A stretch of 64,000 nt of DNA, from contig NZ_JQED01000042.1 in assembly GCF_000764225.1 (NCBI RefSeq), positions 1 through 64,000 on the forward strand, in the 5' to 3' direction. The position numbers were made by a program, and so were the translations under genes. The DNA comes from Colwellia psychrerythraea (GTDB lineage Bacteria > Pseudomonadota > Gammaproteobacteria > Enterobacterales > Alteromonadaceae). The notes under the pieces were generated by a model. It worked only from the letters and a program-made list of their open reading frames with translations. It had not been told where the DNA came from and made no database searches. Each line of letters opens with the position of its first letter. The stretch's first letter is position 1. Shown piece by piece: positions 45,397-54,809 of the stretch.

Positions 45397-45830
45397 TAGC
45401 TTTAATACAACGGGTGAGTCAGGCAAGTGTCACCGTTGATGATGAGATAATTGGGGAAATTGAAAAAGGCTTATTAGTTTTTCTGGCTGTAGAACCATTA
45501 GATAGCGAACAAAAAGCAAAACGGTTAGCTGAACGTGTTGCTGGCTATCGTGTTTTTAATGATGAAAATGACAAGATGAACTTAAATGTACAACAAGCAG
45601 GCGGTGATATTTTGGTGGTATCTCAATTTACCTTAGCTGCGGATACTTCAAGTGGTATGAGGCCGAGTTTTACAACCGCAGCAAAACCAGAGTTTAGTAA
45701 TCGACTTTATGAGTTTTTTGTTTCCCAGTTAAGAAATAAAGGTTTTAACGTTCCGACAGGGGAGTTTGCCGCTGACATGAAAGTCGGCTTAATTAACGAT
45801 GGTCCTGTTACCTTTACCCTAACAATTTGA
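45393..45830 (+). CDS. dtd: D-aminoacyl-tRNA deacylase
   Basis: 145 residues, normal length. '[16 protein letters not shown]' begins the protein; the active-site motif SQFTLAAD and the C-terminal 'NDGPVTFTL' (the Gly-cisPro loop region) are both present. It removes D-amino acids and glycine from mischarged tRNA in the cytoplasm. It is translationally coupled to yihY. It is followed, after a 246-bp promoter and leader, by the spc operon. Confidence 0.95.
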   Translation: MIALIQRVSQASVTVDDEIIGEIEKGLLVFLAVEPLDSEQKAKRLAERVAGYRVFNDENDKMNLNVQQAGGDILVVSQFTLAADTSSGMRPSFTTAAKPEFSNRLYEFFVSQLRNKGFNVPTGEFAADMKVGLINDGPVTFTLTI

Positions 45831-45899
45831 CCTTCCAAGCGTTATAAATAAACACTGTTTAATTTTTAACTAATTAAACTATCACTTTACATTAAGTGG

Positions 45900-45917
45900 T
45901 GTTATAATCTCGCGCCC
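45900..45917 (+). promoter_or_regulatory. Promoter of the spc operon (extended -10, GC-rich discriminator)
   Basis: TGTTATAAT: TG at 45900-45901 plus TATAAT at 45903-45908, followed by CTCGCGCCC. The start would be near 45915, giving a leader of about 160 nt before rplN. The leader contains a four-codon frame at 45951 (Met-Ser-Lys-Phe-stop) without obvious ribosome binding. Confidence 0.6.
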
Positions 45918-46076
45918 GTTAAGTTTGAGTGGTGACATTTATGTCTAAATTCTAAACAAGATGGGGGTCTTTCAAAGGCAGTGACGGGTCAATTTCTGGC
46001 CTTAAATTTTATATTATCTTATTGTTTATCTTGTGTTTAACAAGGTTTTTTAAAAGATAACAATGGAGCAAAATCA

Positions 46077-46445
46077 ATGATCCAAATGCAATCACAGCTG
46101 AATGTTGCTGATAACAGTGGCGCTAAGCGTGTTCAATGTATAAAGGTTCTTGGTGGCTCGCACCGTCGCTATGCACGCATTGGTGATATCATCAAAGTTG
46201 CCGTAAAGGAAGCAAGTCCTCGCGGTAAAGTAAAAAAAGGTGATGTTCACACTGCGGTAGTGGTGCGCACTAAGAAAGGTGTTCGTCGTACAGATGGTTC
46301 TGCTATCCGTTTTGACGAAAACGCGGCTGTAATGTTAAACGCTAACTTACAACCAATTGGTACTCGTATTTTCGGGCCTGTGACACGTGAACTTCGTAAT
46401 GAGAAATTTATGAAGATCGTATCATTAGCACCAGAAGTACTTTAA
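46077..46445 (+). CDS. rplN: 50S ribosomal protein L14
   Basis: 122 residues, normal length. '[27 protein letters not shown]' is the conserved start. L14 binds 23S rRNA near the subunit interface and contacts bridge B8. It is the first gene of the spc operon. In E. coli the S10 operon ends directly upstream; here the upstream gene is dtd and the operon has its own promoter. Confidence 0.97.
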   Translation: MIQMQSQLNVADNSGAKRVQCIKVLGGSHRRYARIGDIIKVAVKEASPRGKVKKGDVHTAVVVRTKKGVRRTDGSAIRFDENAAVMLNANLQPIGTRIFGPVTRELRNEKFMKIVSLAPEVL

Positions 46446-46457
46446 GGAGTCACGATA

Positions 46458-46772
46458 ATGGCATCTAAAATTCGTCGTGATGATGAAGTAATTATACTTG
46501 CAGGTAAAGACAAGGGTAAGACTGGTAAAGTCACTAAAGTTCTTGTTGAAAGCGGCAAAGTATTCGTAGAAGGCGTAAACCTAATCAAGAAACACACTAA
46601 GCCTGTACCTCAGTTACAGCAGCCTGGTGGAATTGTTGAAAAAGAAGCACCTTTACAAGTTTCCAACGTAGCGATTGTTAACCCAGCAACGGGCAAAGCA
46701 GATCGTGTTGGTTTTAGAATTGAAAACGACAAAAAAGTACGTTTTTTCAAATCTAATAACGAATTAATTTAA
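46458..46772 (+). CDS. rplX: 50S ribosomal protein L24
   Basis: 104 residues with the KOW motif '[21 protein letters not shown]' near the N-terminus and '[17 protein letters not shown]' later. L24 is an early assembly initiator protein of the 50S subunit. It starts 12 bp after rplN with GGAGT upstream. Confidence 0.97.
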   Translation: MASKIRRDDEVIILAGKDKGKTGKVTKVLVESGKVFVEGVNLIKKHTKPVPQLQQPGGIVEKEAPLQVSNVAIVNPATGKADRVGFRIENDKKVRFFKSNNELI

Positions 46773-46784
46773 TTGGAGTAAACG

Positions 46785-47330
46785 ATGGCGAAACTGCATG
46801 ATTTATATAAAGATACAGTTGTAGCTGAATTGCAAAAGCAATTTGGTTATAAAAGTGTCATGCAAGTCCCTCGGATTGAAAAGATCACCCTAAACATGGG
46901 TGTTGGTGAAGCTATTTCTGATAAGAAAGTTTTAGAACACGCCACAAATGATCTTACTGCAATCTCAGGGCAAAAGCCGATCACGACAGTAGCACGCAAA
47001 TCAGTTGCGGGCTTCAAAATTCGTGAAGGCTACCCTATTGGTACAAAAGTAACTCTACGCGGCGAGCGTATGTGGGAATTCTTAGAGCGTTTAATCTCTA
47101 TTTCTATTCCTCGTATCCGTGACTTCCGTGGCTTAAATCCTAAGTCATTCGATGGTCGTGGTAACTACAGCATGGGCGTTCGTGAGCAAATTATCTTCCC
47201 TGAAATCGAATACGATAAAATCGATAAAATTCGCGGATTAGATATCACTATTACTACTAGCGCGAAAGATAATGCAGAAGGACTAGCTCTATTGTCTGCC
47301 TTTGATTTCCCGTTCAAGAAGAAGGTGTAG
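46785..47330 (+). CDS. rplE: 50S ribosomal protein L5
   Basis: 181 residues. '[15 protein letters not shown]' and '[21 protein letters not shown]' are the conserved L5 segments. It binds 5S rRNA in the central protuberance. In E. coli the S8 regulatory site lies at this gene's start; I did not verify a matching structure here. Confidence 0.97.
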   Translation: MAKLHDLYKDTVVAELQKQFGYKSVMQVPRIEKITLNMGVGEAISDKKVLEHATNDLTAISGQKPITTVARKSVAGFKIREGYPIGTKVTLRGERMWEFLERLISISIPRIRDFRGLNPKSFDGRGNYSMGVREQIIFPEIEYDKIDKIRGLDITITTSAKDNAEGLALLSAFDFPFKKKV

Positions 47331-47334
47331 AGTT

Positions 47335-47640
47335 ATGGCTAAAACGTCAATGAAAGCTCGTGAAGCTAAAAGAACTAAGTTAGTAGCACAATATGCTGAA
47401 AAGCGTGCTGCATTAAAAGCAATCATCTCTGGTGTTGATTCTTCTGATGAAGAACGCTGGGATGCTGTATTGAAACTTCAAAGTTTACCTCGTGATTCAT
47501 CACGTAGCCGTCAACGTAATCGTTGTAATGTTACTGGTCGTCCACATGGTTTCTTACGTAAATTTGGTTTAAGCCGTATTAAGTTACGCGAAACTATGAT
47601 GCGTGGTGAAGTTCCAGGTCTTAAGAAAGCTAGTTGGTAA
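47335..47640 (+). CDS. rpsN: 30S ribosomal protein S14 (zinc-free type)
   Basis: 101 residues from the ATG at 47335, four bases after the rplE stop; the longer frame from 47302 overlaps rplE and is not needed. '[29 protein letters not shown]' shows the C- form: only one Cys and no CXXC pairs, so no zinc ribbon. S14 sits in the 30S head. Confidence 0.96.
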   Translation: MAKTSMKAREAKRTKLVAQYAEKRAALKAIISGVDSSDEERWDAVLKLQSLPRDSSRSRQRNRCNVTGRPHGFLRKFGLSRIKLRETMMRGEVPGLKKASW

Positions 47641-47659
47641 TTCACGGGAGTAAATGGTT

Positions 47660-48049
47660 ATGATGACTGATCCTATCGCGGACATGTTTACACGCATCCG
47701 CAACGGTCAATCTGCAGCAAAAGTTGCAGTACAAATGCCATCTTCAAAAGTTAAAGTTGCAATTGCAAACTTGCTTAAAGAAGAAGGTTATATTTCAGAT
47801 TATTCAGTATCAGGTGATGTAAAACCTGAGCTAGCTGTAACTTTGAAGTATTTTGAAGGTAAAGAAGTAATTGAAAAGATCAAACGTGTTTCACGTCCTG
47901 GTCTTCGTATATACAAAAGCTGTGATGAACTTCCTAAAGTTCTTGCTGGTATGGGTATTGCGATCATTTCGACTTCTAAAGGTTTGATGACGGATCGCGC
48001 CGCTCGCTCTGCGGGTATTGGCGGTGAAGTTCTTGGTTTCGTAGAGTAA
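47660..48049 (+). CDS. rpsH: 30S ribosomal protein S8
   Basis: 129 residues from the ATG at 47660 (GGGAG nine bases upstream; the ATG at 47654 is too close to it). Conserved '[14 protein letters not shown]', '[10 protein letters not shown]' and '[13 protein letters not shown]'. S8 binds 16S rRNA helix 21 and in E. coli represses the spc operon by binding its mRNA. Confidence 0.96.
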   Translation: MMTDPIADMFTRIRNGQSAAKVAVQMPSSKVKVAIANLLKEEGYISDYSVSGDVKPELAVTLKYFEGKEVIEKIKRVSRPGLRIYKSCDELPKVLAGMGIAIISTSKGLMTDRAARSAGIGGEVLGFVE

Positions 48050-48059
48050 GGAGAATAAT

Positions 48060-48593
48060 ATGTCTCGTGTTGCAAAAGCACCTGTCGTTGTCCCTGCCGG
48101 CGTTACCATTACGTTATCAGGTCAAGACATTACAGTTAAAGGTCCAGTAGGTGAATTATCACGTACGATCCATAGTTTTGTTGCTGTTTCTCAAGAAGAG
48201 AACAACATCATTACTACAATCGCATGTGATGACAGAAATGCATGGGCTCAAGCCGGTACTGCACGCGCTTTAATCAACAATATGGTTGAAGGTGTTAGTA
48301 AAGGTTTTGAAAAGAAATTAGTTTTACAGGGTGTTGGTTACCGTGCAAAAGCTGCTGGTAAATCTTTAGATTTATCTTTAGGTTTTTCACACCCAGTTAA
48401 ACACGCTATTCCTGAAGGAATTACTGTTGAAACTCCTAGCCAAACTGAAATCACACTGAAAGGTTGTGATAAACATTTAGTTGGTCAAACCGCAGCGAAC
48501 ATTCGTGCATACCGTAAGCCAGAGCCTTATAAAGGTAAAGGTGTACGTTACGCTGATGAATACGTTCGTCGTAAAGAAGCTAAGAAGAAGTAG
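48060..48593 (+). CDS. rplF: 50S ribosomal protein L6
   Basis: 177 residues, normal length. The C-terminal signature '[16 protein letters not shown]' is present. L6 lies near the factor-binding region and sarcin-ricin loop. AAGGAG precedes the start, 10 bp after rpsH. Confidence 0.97.
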   Translation: MSRVAKAPVVVPAGVTITLSGQDITVKGPVGELSRTIHSFVAVSQEENNIITTIACDDRNAWAQAGTARALINNMVEGVSKGFEKKLVLQGVGYRAKAAGKSLDLSLGFSHPVKHAIPEGITVETPSQTEITLKGCDKHLVGQTAANIRAYRKPEPYKGKGVRYADEYVRRKEAKKK

Positions 48594-48602
48594 GGTAATA
48601 CT

Positions 48603-48956
48603 ATGGATAAGAGAACATCTCGTTTGCGCCGCGCTAAACGCGCTCGTGCAAAAATTAGCGAGTTGGGTGCGAATCGTTTAGTTATATTCCGTACTCCTCG
48701 TCACATTTACGCTCAATTGATCGCTCCTACGGGTTCTGAAGTAATCGCATCTGCGTCTACTTTAGATAAAGAAGTTGCAGCTCAAATTGAAAAAACAGGT
48801 AATGTTGCAGCAGCAACTGCAGTAGGTAAAGCAATCGCTGAACGTGCTGTAGCAAAAGGTATCTCTAAGATAGCTTTTGATCGCTCTGGTTTCCTTTACC
48901 ATGGTCGCGTAAAAGCGTTAGCAGAAGCAGCTCGTGAAGCTGGTCTTCAGTTCTAA
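48603..48956 (+). CDS. rplR: 50S ribosomal protein L18
   Basis: 117 residues. '[15 protein letters not shown]' and the C-terminal '[21 protein letters not shown]' are diagnostic. It binds 5S rRNA together with L5. The N-terminus is highly basic. Confidence 0.97.
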   Translation: MDKRTSRLRRAKRARAKISELGANRLVIFRTPRHIYAQLIAPTGSEVIASASTLDKEVAAQIEKTGNVAAATAVGKAIAERAVAKGISKIAFDRSGFLYHGRVKALAEAAREAGLQF

Positions 48957-48965
48957 GGGTTTATA

Positions 48966-49475
48966 ATGGCTAATCATAATCAAGAAAACTCACAGCAAAG
49001 TGATATGGCTGAAAAGCTAATCGCCGTTAACCGCGTATCTAAAGTGGTTAAAGGTGGTCGCATATTCAGCTTTACTGCACTAACAGTAGTTGGTGACGGT
49101 AACGGTCGTGTTGGTTTTGGCTACGGTAAAGCACGTGAAGTGCCTGCTGCAATCCAAAAAGCAATGGAAAAAGCACACCGTAACATAGTAAACGTTGACC
49201 TGAAGGGAACTACTCTTCAGCATGTCATTATTGGCAAGCATTCTGGTTCTAAAGTTTACATGCAACCAGCTTCTGAAGGTACAGGTATCATCGCCGGTGG
49301 CGCGATGCGTGCAGTACTTGAAGTTGCAGGCGTTCAGAACGTATTGTCAAAAGCATACGGTTCTACTAACCCAATCAACGTAGTTCGCGCTACTGTTTCT
49401 GCCCTAGTGAATATGCATTCACCAGAAGGCATGGCAGCTAAACGTGGCAAGCGCGTTGACGAAATACTGGGGTAA
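48966..49475 (+). CDS. rpsE: 30S ribosomal protein S5
   Basis: 169 residues. '[19 protein letters not shown]', '[12 protein letters not shown]' and '[20 protein letters not shown]' are the conserved dsRNA-binding-like and C-terminal segments. S5 takes part in decoding fidelity. There is a short Gln/Asn/Ser-rich N-terminal extension before '[13 protein letters not shown]'. Confidence 0.97.
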   Translation: MANHNQENSQQSDMAEKLIAVNRVSKVVKGGRIFSFTALTVVGDGNGRVGFGYGKAREVPAAIQKAMEKAHRNIVNVDLKGTTLQHVIIGKHSGSKVYMQPASEGTGIIAGGAMRAVLEVAGVQNVLSKAYGSTNPINVVRATVSALVNMHSPEGMAAKRGKRVDEILG

Positions 49476-49481
49476 TTGAGC

Positions 49482-49661
49482 ATGTCTAAAACAGTTAAAG
49501 TAACTCAACTAAAAAGCTCTATCGGTCGTTTACCGAAGCATAGAGCTACATTAAGAGGCCTTGGTCTACGTCGTATCAATCATACAGTTGAGTTAGAAGA
49601 TACTCCATCTGTACGTGGTATGATTAACAAGGTTTACTATATGGTTAAGGTGGAGGATTAA
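49482..49661 (+). CDS. rpmD: 50S ribosomal protein L30
   Basis: 59 residues from the ATG at 49482; the TTG at 49476 that would add two residues abuts the rpsE stop. '[20 protein letters not shown]' is the family signature. Length equals that of E. coli L30. Confidence 0.95.
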   Translation: MSKTVKVTQLKSSIGRLPKHRATLRGLGLRRINHTVELEDTPSVRGMINKVYYMVKVED

Positions 49662-49663
49662 TT

Positions 49664-50098
49664 ATGCATTTAAATACTTTATCCCCTGCACCGGGATCTA
49701 ACAAAGCTAAAAAACGCTGTGGTCGTGGTATTGGTTCAGGCATCGGTAAAACTGGTGGTCGTGGTCACAAAGGTCAGAAGTCTCGTTCTGGCGGTAGTGT
49801 ACGTCCTGGTTTTGAAGGTGGTCAAATGCCATTGAAACAACGTTTACCTAAATTTGGTTTTACTTCACGTAAGTCTTTAGTTCGCGCTGAAGTTCGTTTA
49901 CACGAATTAAACCTAATTACAGGCGATGTTGTTGATATTCACGCACTTAAAGACGCTGGCCTAATTACACGTAATATCGTAGCTGTTAAAGTTATGTTAT
50001 CTGGCGAAATTACTCGTCCAATTACATTACGTGGTATTGCAGTAACTAAAGGCGCACAAGCAGCAATTGAAGCTGCTGGTGGCAAAGTAGAGGAATAA
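49664..50098 (+). CDS. rplO: 50S ribosomal protein L15
   Basis: 144 residues. The Gly/Arg/Lys-rich N-terminus ('RCGRGIGSG', '[13 protein letters not shown]') threads into 23S rRNA, and '[15 protein letters not shown]' is conserved. It starts two bases after rpmD; in E. coli L15 is a late assembly protein. Confidence 0.97.
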   Translation: MHLNTLSPAPGSNKAKKRCGRGIGSGIGKTGGRGHKGQKSRSGGSVRPGFEGGQMPLKQRLPKFGFTSRKSLVRAEVRLHELNLITGDVVDIHALKDAGLITRNIVAVKVMLSGEITRPITLRGIAVTKGAQAAIEAAGGKVEE

Positions 50099-50104
50099 TA
50101 CACA

Positions 50105-51442
50105 ATGGCTACACCAGGAACGGCTACTTCACAAGGTAGTAAGGGCGCAGGCGGTTTGTCTGAGCTTAAACAAAGATTATGGTTCGTATTCGTCGCCTTA
50201 GTTGTGCTTCGTTTAGGGTCTTTTGTGCCAATCCCTGGTATTGACGCCGCTGTATTAGCTCAGTTCTTTGAACAACAAAAGGGCACCATTGTAGAAATGT
50301 TTAACATGTTCTCCGGTGGTGCACTTGAGCGAGCCTCAGTATTGGCGCTTGGTATTATGCCGTACATCTCAGCTTCGATTATTATGCAATTGCTAACTGT
50401 GGTTCATCCCGCAATGGCAGAGCTTAAAAAAGAAGGTGAAGCTGGACGTCGTAAAATCAGTCAATACACACGCTACGGCACTTTAGTTCTAGCAACAGTA
50501 CAATCGATAGCGATTGCCAGAAGTTTACCGGATATGATGCAAGGGCTTGTTATTAATGCAGGCTTTAGTTTCTATTTCACCGCAGTCATTAGTTTAATCA
50601 CTGGTACCATGTTTTTAATGTGGTTAGGTGAACAAATTACTGAACGTGGTATTGGTAATGGTATTTCGATTATTATCTTTGCAGGTATTGTTGCTGGCAT
50701 GCCATCCGCAGTTGGTCAAACGGCTGAAATGGCGCGTCAAGGTGAATTGCACTTATTAGTATTATTGCTTATAGGCGTTGTGGTATTTGCAGTAACTTTC
50801 TTAGTAGTATTTGTGGAACGTGGTCAACGACGTATTGTTGTTAATTACGCGAAACGTCAGCAAGGTCGTAAGGTGTTTGCTGCACAAAGTACTCACTTAC
50901 CTTTGAAAGTGAATATGGCTGGTGTTATACCGCCAATCTTTGCCTCAAGTTTAATCTTGTTTCCAGGCACGCTTGCGAGCTGGTTTGGTCAAGGTGACGG
51001 CCCCGTAGCTGATTTCTTACAAGGTGTTTCAGGAGCTATGTCTCCAGGGCAACCTTTGTATGTGATGATGTTAGCGGCAGCAATTATATTTTTCTGTTTC
51101 TTTTACACGGCTCTTGTATTCAACCCGCGTGAAACTGCAGATAACTTGAAAAAGTCAGGTGCGTTCATTCCAGGGATTCGTCCGGGTGAACAAACATCCA
51201 AATATATTGATAAAGTAATGACACGTTTAACCTTAGCTGGTGCAGCGTATATTACCTTTGTCTGTTTGGTTCCACAGTTTATGATCATGGCATGGGACGT
51301 ACAGTTCTATTTCGGCGGTACATCTTTATTGATTATCGTAGTAGTGATTATGGACTTTATGGCACAAGTACAAACGCATATGATGTCTCATCAATATGAC
51401 AATGTACTTAAAAAAGCGAACTTAAAAGGCTATGGTCGTTAG
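50105..51442 (+). CDS. secY: Protein translocase subunit SecY
   Basis: 445 residues with ten membrane helices. Conserved: '[12 protein letters not shown]' in the first periplasmic part, the plug region '[22 protein letters not shown]', '[18 protein letters not shown]', '[15 protein letters not shown]' and the C-terminal cytoplasmic loop '[19 protein letters not shown]'. It forms the SecYEG channel for export and membrane insertion. Position between rplO and rpmJ matches E. coli. Confidence 0.97.
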   Translation: MATPGTATSQGSKGAGGLSELKQRLWFVFVALVVLRLGSFVPIPGIDAAVLAQFFEQQKGTIVEMFNMFSGGALERASVLALGIMPYISASIIMQLLTVVHPAMAELKKEGEAGRRKISQYTRYGTLVLATVQSIAIARSLPDMMQGLVINAGFSFYFTAVISLITGTMFLMWLGEQITERGIGNGISIIIFAGIVAGMPSAVGQTAEMARQGELHLLVLLLIGVVVFAVTFLVVFVERGQRRIVVNYAKRQQGRKVFAAQSTHLPLKVNMAGVIPPIFASSLILFPGTLASWFGQGDGPVADFLQGVSGAMSPGQPLYVMMLAAAIIFFCFFYTALVFNPRETADNLKKSGAFIPGIRPGEQTSKYIDKVMTRLTLAGAAYITFVCLVPQFMIMAWDVQFYFGGTSLLIIVVVIMDFMAQVQTHMMSHQYDNVLKKANLKGYGR

Positions 51443-51472
51443 ACCGAGTCGATTTAGTTAACGGAGTATAAA

Positions 51473-51586
51473 ATGAAAGTACGTGCATCCGTAAAAAAGA
51501 TTTGTCGTAATTGTAAAGTGGTAAAGCGTAAAGGCGTAATTCGCGTTCTTTGTGTTGAACCAAAGCACAAACAAAGACAAGGTTAA
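51473..51586 (+). CDS. rpmJ: 50S ribosomal protein L36 (zinc-ribbon type)
   Basis: 37 residues, [20 protein letters not shown] and onward to KHKQRQG. Cys11, Cys14, Cys27 and His32 give an intact CCCH zinc site, so this is the zinc-binding (C+) form. A GGAG ribosome binding site precedes the ATG. It is the last gene of the spc operon. Confidence 0.96.
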   Translation: MKVRASVKKICRNCKVVKRKGVIRVLCVEPKHKQRQG

Positions 51587-51614
51587 GCTTAGCTTTTAAC
51601 CTAATATCTTTTAG

Positions 51615-51652
51615 AAGTGGCATTATGCAGATTTATCTGTATAATGCCGCTT
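51615..51652 (+). terminator. Long hairpin between spc and alpha operons
   Basis: AAGTGGCATTAT (51615-51626) pairs with ATAATGCCGCTT (51641-51652), and GCAGAT with ATCTGT inside, giving about 18 bp of stem with two G-U pairs and a two-base loop. No T-tract follows. It may attenuate or be a processing site between the spc operon and the alpha leader. Confidence 0.6.
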
Positions 51653-51670
51653 CGATTTGCAGAAAAAGAG

Positions 51671-51745
51671 AATGGTTGGGTATCCTAACGGGCTTTCCAA
51701 CCAAAGTAATTTTAATTATTAATAGGAGATGTGTTAGTGGCCCGT
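51671..51745 (+). promoter_or_regulatory. Alpha operon leader (S4-binding pseudoknot, RF00140-like)
   Basis: TGGTTGG (51673-51679) pairs with CCAACCA (51697-51703). The loop GTATCCTAACGGGCTTT resembles the E. coli alpha leader stretch GTATCCTGAAAACGGGCTTT. The ribosome binding site AGGAG and the GTG start of rpsM follow. In E. coli this pseudoknot is bound by S4, which traps the 30S subunit and represses the operon; rpsD (S4) is in this operon. Confidence 0.8.
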
Positions 51746-52093
51746 ATCGCTGGCATTAACATCCCTGATCGTAAGCATGCAGTAATCGCCATTACTGCGA
51801 TTTACGGTATCGGAGCTACACGTGCGAAAGCAATTTGTGCAGCTACTGGTATCGCTGAATCAACGAAGATCAGTGAATTAGACGAAGCAAAAATAGATTT
51901 GCTACGCGCTGAAGTGGATAAATTTACCGTTGAAGGTGATTTACGCCGTGAAGTTTCAATGAACATTAAACGTCTTATGGATTTAGGTTGTTACCGTGGC
52001 ATTCGTCACCGTCGCAGTCTTCCTCTACGTGGTCAACGCACTAAAACAAATGCGCGTACCCGTAAAGGTCCTCGTAAGCCAATTAAGAAGTAA
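51737..52093 (+). CDS. rpsM: 30S ribosomal protein S13
   Basis: 118 residues from the GTG at 51737 ([13 protein letters not shown]), eight bases after GGAG; the GTG at 51731 is too close to it. '[26 protein letters not shown]' is the C-terminal signature. S13 makes intersubunit bridges B1a and B1b. First gene of the alpha operon, under the S4-type leader. Confidence 0.96.
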   Translation: MARIAGINIPDRKHAVIAITAIYGIGATRAKAICAATGIAESTKISELDEAKIDLLRAEVDKFTVEGDLRREVSMNIKRLMDLGCYRGIRHRRSLPLRGQRTKTNARTRKGPRKPIKK

Positions 52094-52106
52094 GAGGAAC
52101 TAGACA

Positions 52107-52496
52107 ATGGCTAAAACACCAGTTCGTACGCGTAAACGCGTAAAAAAACAAGTTGCTGATGGCATGGCTCATATCCATGCTTCTTTCAACAACACAATCG
52201 TGACTCTTACAGACCGTCAAGGTAATGCGTTATCTTGGGCGACTGCCGGTGGTTCAGGTTTCCGTGGTTCACGTAAATCAACTCCGTTCGCTGCGCAAGT
52301 AGCTGCAGACCGCGCAGGCGCTGTTGCAAAAGAGTTTGGCTTGAAGAATATTGAAGTGTTCGTTAAAGGTCCAGGTCCAGGTCGTGAATCTGCTATCCGT
52401 GCCTTAAATGCTGCTGGTTTTAAAATCACCAACATTACTGACGTTACACCTATTCCTCATAATGGTTGTCGTCCTCCTAAGAAACGTCGCGTTTAA
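52107..52496 (+). CDS. rpsK: 30S ribosomal protein S11
   Basis: 129 residues. '[18 protein letters not shown]' and '[18 protein letters not shown]' are conserved. S11 lies in the platform near the mRNA exit. It follows rpsM by 13 bp. Confidence 0.97.
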   Translation: MAKTPVRTRKRVKKQVADGMAHIHASFNNTIVTLTDRQGNALSWATAGGSGFRGSRKSTPFAAQVAADRAGAVAKEFGLKNIEVFVKGPGPGRESAIRALNAAGFKITNITDVTPIPHNGCRPPKKRRV

Positions 52497-52527
52497 TTGC
52501 ACTTTTTAGGATAGTTGGAGAAAGAAA

Positions 52528-53148
52528 ATGGCTAGATATTTAGGTCCTAAGTTAAAGCTTAGCCGCCGCGAAGGTACAGATTTGTTCCTTAAAAGCGGTG
52601 TTAGAGCAATTGACACTAAATGTAAAATCGAAACAATACCAGGTCAACATGGCGCCCGTCGCGGTCGTTTGTCTGACTACGGTGTTCAACTTCGTGAAAA
52701 ACAAAAAGTTCGTCGTATTTATGGCGTACTAGAAAAACAATTCAGTAATTACTACAAAGAAGCGGCACGTCAAAAAGGCAACACAGGTGAAAACTTGTTA
52801 CAGCTTTTAGAGACTCGTTTAGATAACGTAGTTTACCGTATGGGTTATGCAAGCACACGTGCTGAAGCCCGTCAATTAGTTAGCCATAAGGCTATCGTGG
52901 TAAATGGCGTTGTAGTTAATATTCCATCTTTCACTGTTAAAGCTGAAGATACTGTTTCTGTTCGTGAGAAGTCTAAAACTCAAGCGCGTATCATCGCTGC
53001 TTTAGAATTGGCTGATCAACGTGAGAAGCCACTTTGGATTGAAGTAGATAATAAGAAGCTTGAAGGCGTTTTCAAACGTGTTCCAGATCGTGCTGACTTA
53101 TCTGCCGAAATTAATGAACAGTTGATTGTTGAACTTTACTCTAAATAG
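52528..53148 (+). CDS. rpsD: 30S ribosomal protein S4
   Basis: 206 residues, usual length. '[16 protein letters not shown]' begins it; the S4 RNA-binding domain has '[28 protein letters not shown]'. It nucleates 30S assembly and is the expected repressor acting on the leader at 51671-51745. This is the zinc-free form: only one Cys in the N-terminal region. Confidence 0.97.
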   Translation: MARYLGPKLKLSRREGTDLFLKSGVRAIDTKCKIETIPGQHGARRGRLSDYGVQLREKQKVRRIYGVLEKQFSNYYKEAARQKGNTGENLLQLLETRLDNVVYRMGYASTRAEARQLVSHKAIVVNGVVVNIPSFTVKAEDTVSVREKSKTQARIIAALELADQREKPLWIEVDNKKLEGVFKRVPDRADLSAEINEQLIVELYSK

Positions 53149-53176
53149 TAAAGTTGCACTTTAAGAGAGGACATAT

Positions 53177-54166
53177 ATGCAGGGTTCTGTAACCGAATTC
53201 CTTAGACCGCGCTTAGTAGGCATTGAAACCGTTAGCCCTCGTCGTGCTAAGGTAACTTTGGAACCACTAGAACGTGGTTTTGGTCACACTTTAGGTAATG
53301 CGTTACGTCGTATTCTTTTATCTTCAATGCCGGGTTGTGCCGTTACTGAAGTTGAAATTGACGGTGTTTTACATGAGTACAGTAGTAAAGAAGGTGTTCA
53401 AGAGGACATCATCGAAATATTGTTAAACCTTAAAGGGCTTGCAGTTTTGTTAGAAGGCAAGAATGAAGCCGTTCTTACCATAACTAAGTCTGGTGAAGGC
53501 CCTGTAACGGCAGCTGATATACAACATGACGGAGATGTAACAATTGCAAATCCTGACCATGTTATCTGCACCTTAACAGGTGAAGGTTCTGTTAGCATGC
53601 GCATTAAAGTTGAAATGGGACGTGGTTATGTTCCCGCTTCTGCGCGCCGTGATGCCGAGGAAGAAGATCGTGCTATTGGTCGTTTGTTGGTTGATGCCTC
53701 ATTCAGCCCAGTAGTTAGAATTGCTTATGATGTTGATTCTGCACGTGTTGAACAACGTACAGATTTAGACAAATTAGTTTTAGATATGGAAACCAATGGT
53801 ACATTGGATCCGGAAGAAGCTATCCGTCGTGCTTCAACTATTCTTGCTGAACAGCTTGATGCGTTTGTTGAACTTCGTGATATCAAAGAAGTAGAACAAG
53901 TGGAAGAAAAACCATTGTTCGACCCAATTTTGCTTCGTCCTGTTGATGATCTAGAATTAACTGTTCGTTCAGCTAACTGTTTAAAAGCAGAAGCAATTCA
54001 ATACATTGGTGATTTAGTACAACGTGCTGAAGTGGAGCTTCTTAAAACGCCTAATTTAGGTAAGAAGTCTCTAACTGAAATCAAAGACGTGTTAGCGTCG
54101 CGTGGTTTGTCTCTAGGCATGCGCCTAGAAAACTGGCCACCTGAAAGCATTGTTGACAACGACTAG
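53177..54166 (+). CDS. rpoA: RNA polymerase alpha subunit
   Basis: 329 residues, as in E. coli. The N-terminal dimerisation domain has '[26 protein letters not shown]'; a flexible linker follows near 235-250; the C-terminal DNA-binding domain has '[21 protein letters not shown]' and '[21 protein letters not shown]', which carries residues for UP-element and activator contact. Confidence 0.97.
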   Translation: MQGSVTEFLRPRLVGIETVSPRRAKVTLEPLERGFGHTLGNALRRILLSSMPGCAVTEVEIDGVLHEYSSKEGVQEDIIEILLNLKGLAVLLEGKNEAVLTITKSGEGPVTAADIQHDGDVTIANPDHVICTLTGEGSVSMRIKVEMGRGYVPASARRDAEEEDRAIGRLLVDASFSPVVRIAYDVDSARVEQRTDLDKLVLDMETNGTLDPEEAIRRASTILAEQLDAFVELRDIKEVEQVEEKPLFDPILLRPVDDLELTVRSANCLKAEAIQYIGDLVQRAEVELLKTPNLGKKSLTEIKDVLASRGLSLGMRLENWPPESIVDND

Positions 54167-54209
54167 TTCGATCATCATTTTTTTAATAGTTTGAGAGAAG
54201 GATTAACTT

Positions 54210-54614
54210 ATGCGTCATCGTCAAAGCGGTCGCCAGTTAAACCGTAATAGCAGTCATCGCCAAGCGATGTTCCGCAATATGGCAAGCTCTTTAGTAAAGC
54301 ACGGCGTTATCAAAACGACTGTAGCTAAAGCTAAAGAACTACGTCGCGTTGTTGAGCCACTGATTACATTGGCCAAAACCGACAGTGTTGCAAATCGCCG
54401 TTTAGCGTTTGCTCGTACACAAGATAAAGAAGTAGTAGGTATTTTATTCAGCGAACTTGGTGCTCGTTACCAAGAACGTCCAGGTGGTTATACTCGCATT
54501 TTAAAATGTGGTTTCCGTACTGGTGATAAAGCGCCTATGGCATACATTGAATTAGTAGACCGCCCAGTAGTAGAAGATGCTCCTGAAGTAGTTGAAGAGT
54601 CAGCTGAAGCTTAA
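54210..54614 (+). CDS. rplQ: 50S ribosomal protein L17
   Basis: 134 residues. '[24 protein letters not shown]' and '[17 protein letters not shown]' are conserved. It ends with an acidic tail ('[15 protein letters not shown]'). Last gene of the alpha operon, followed by a strong terminator. Confidence 0.97.
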   Translation: MRHRQSGRQLNRNSSHRQAMFRNMASSLVKHGVIKTTVAKAKELRRVVEPLITLAKTDSVANRRLAFARTQDKEVVGILFSELGARYQERPGGYTRILKCGFRTGDKAPMAYIELVDRPVVEDAPEVVEESAEA

Positions 54615-54636
54615 ACGAAAGTTTATACTTTAATTA

Positions 54637-54663
54637 AAAAACCGAGCCTTGGCTCGGTTTTTT
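54637..54663 (+). terminator. Rho-independent terminator of the alpha operon
   Basis: AAAACCGAGCC / GGCTCGGTTTT with a two-base loop and a T-tract to 54663. Confidence 0.92.
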
Positions 54664-54809
54664 ATTACCTAGAATTTGATGAATATATTAATCATATGGA
54701 TAGTGGTTATGCCGTTTTCACTGTTAAACTTGTCGCTTTCTTCCTTGACCTAAACGTAAATTCACCGTATAAAATATCTATTATACTTTAGTTGAATCTT
54801 TGAGCCTTT

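Noticed and set aside
47302..47334. Extended N-terminus of S14 overlapping rplE
   Set aside because: The ATG at 47335 gives the canonical [10 protein letters not shown] start with suitable ribosome binding; the extension is basic read-through of the rplE end.
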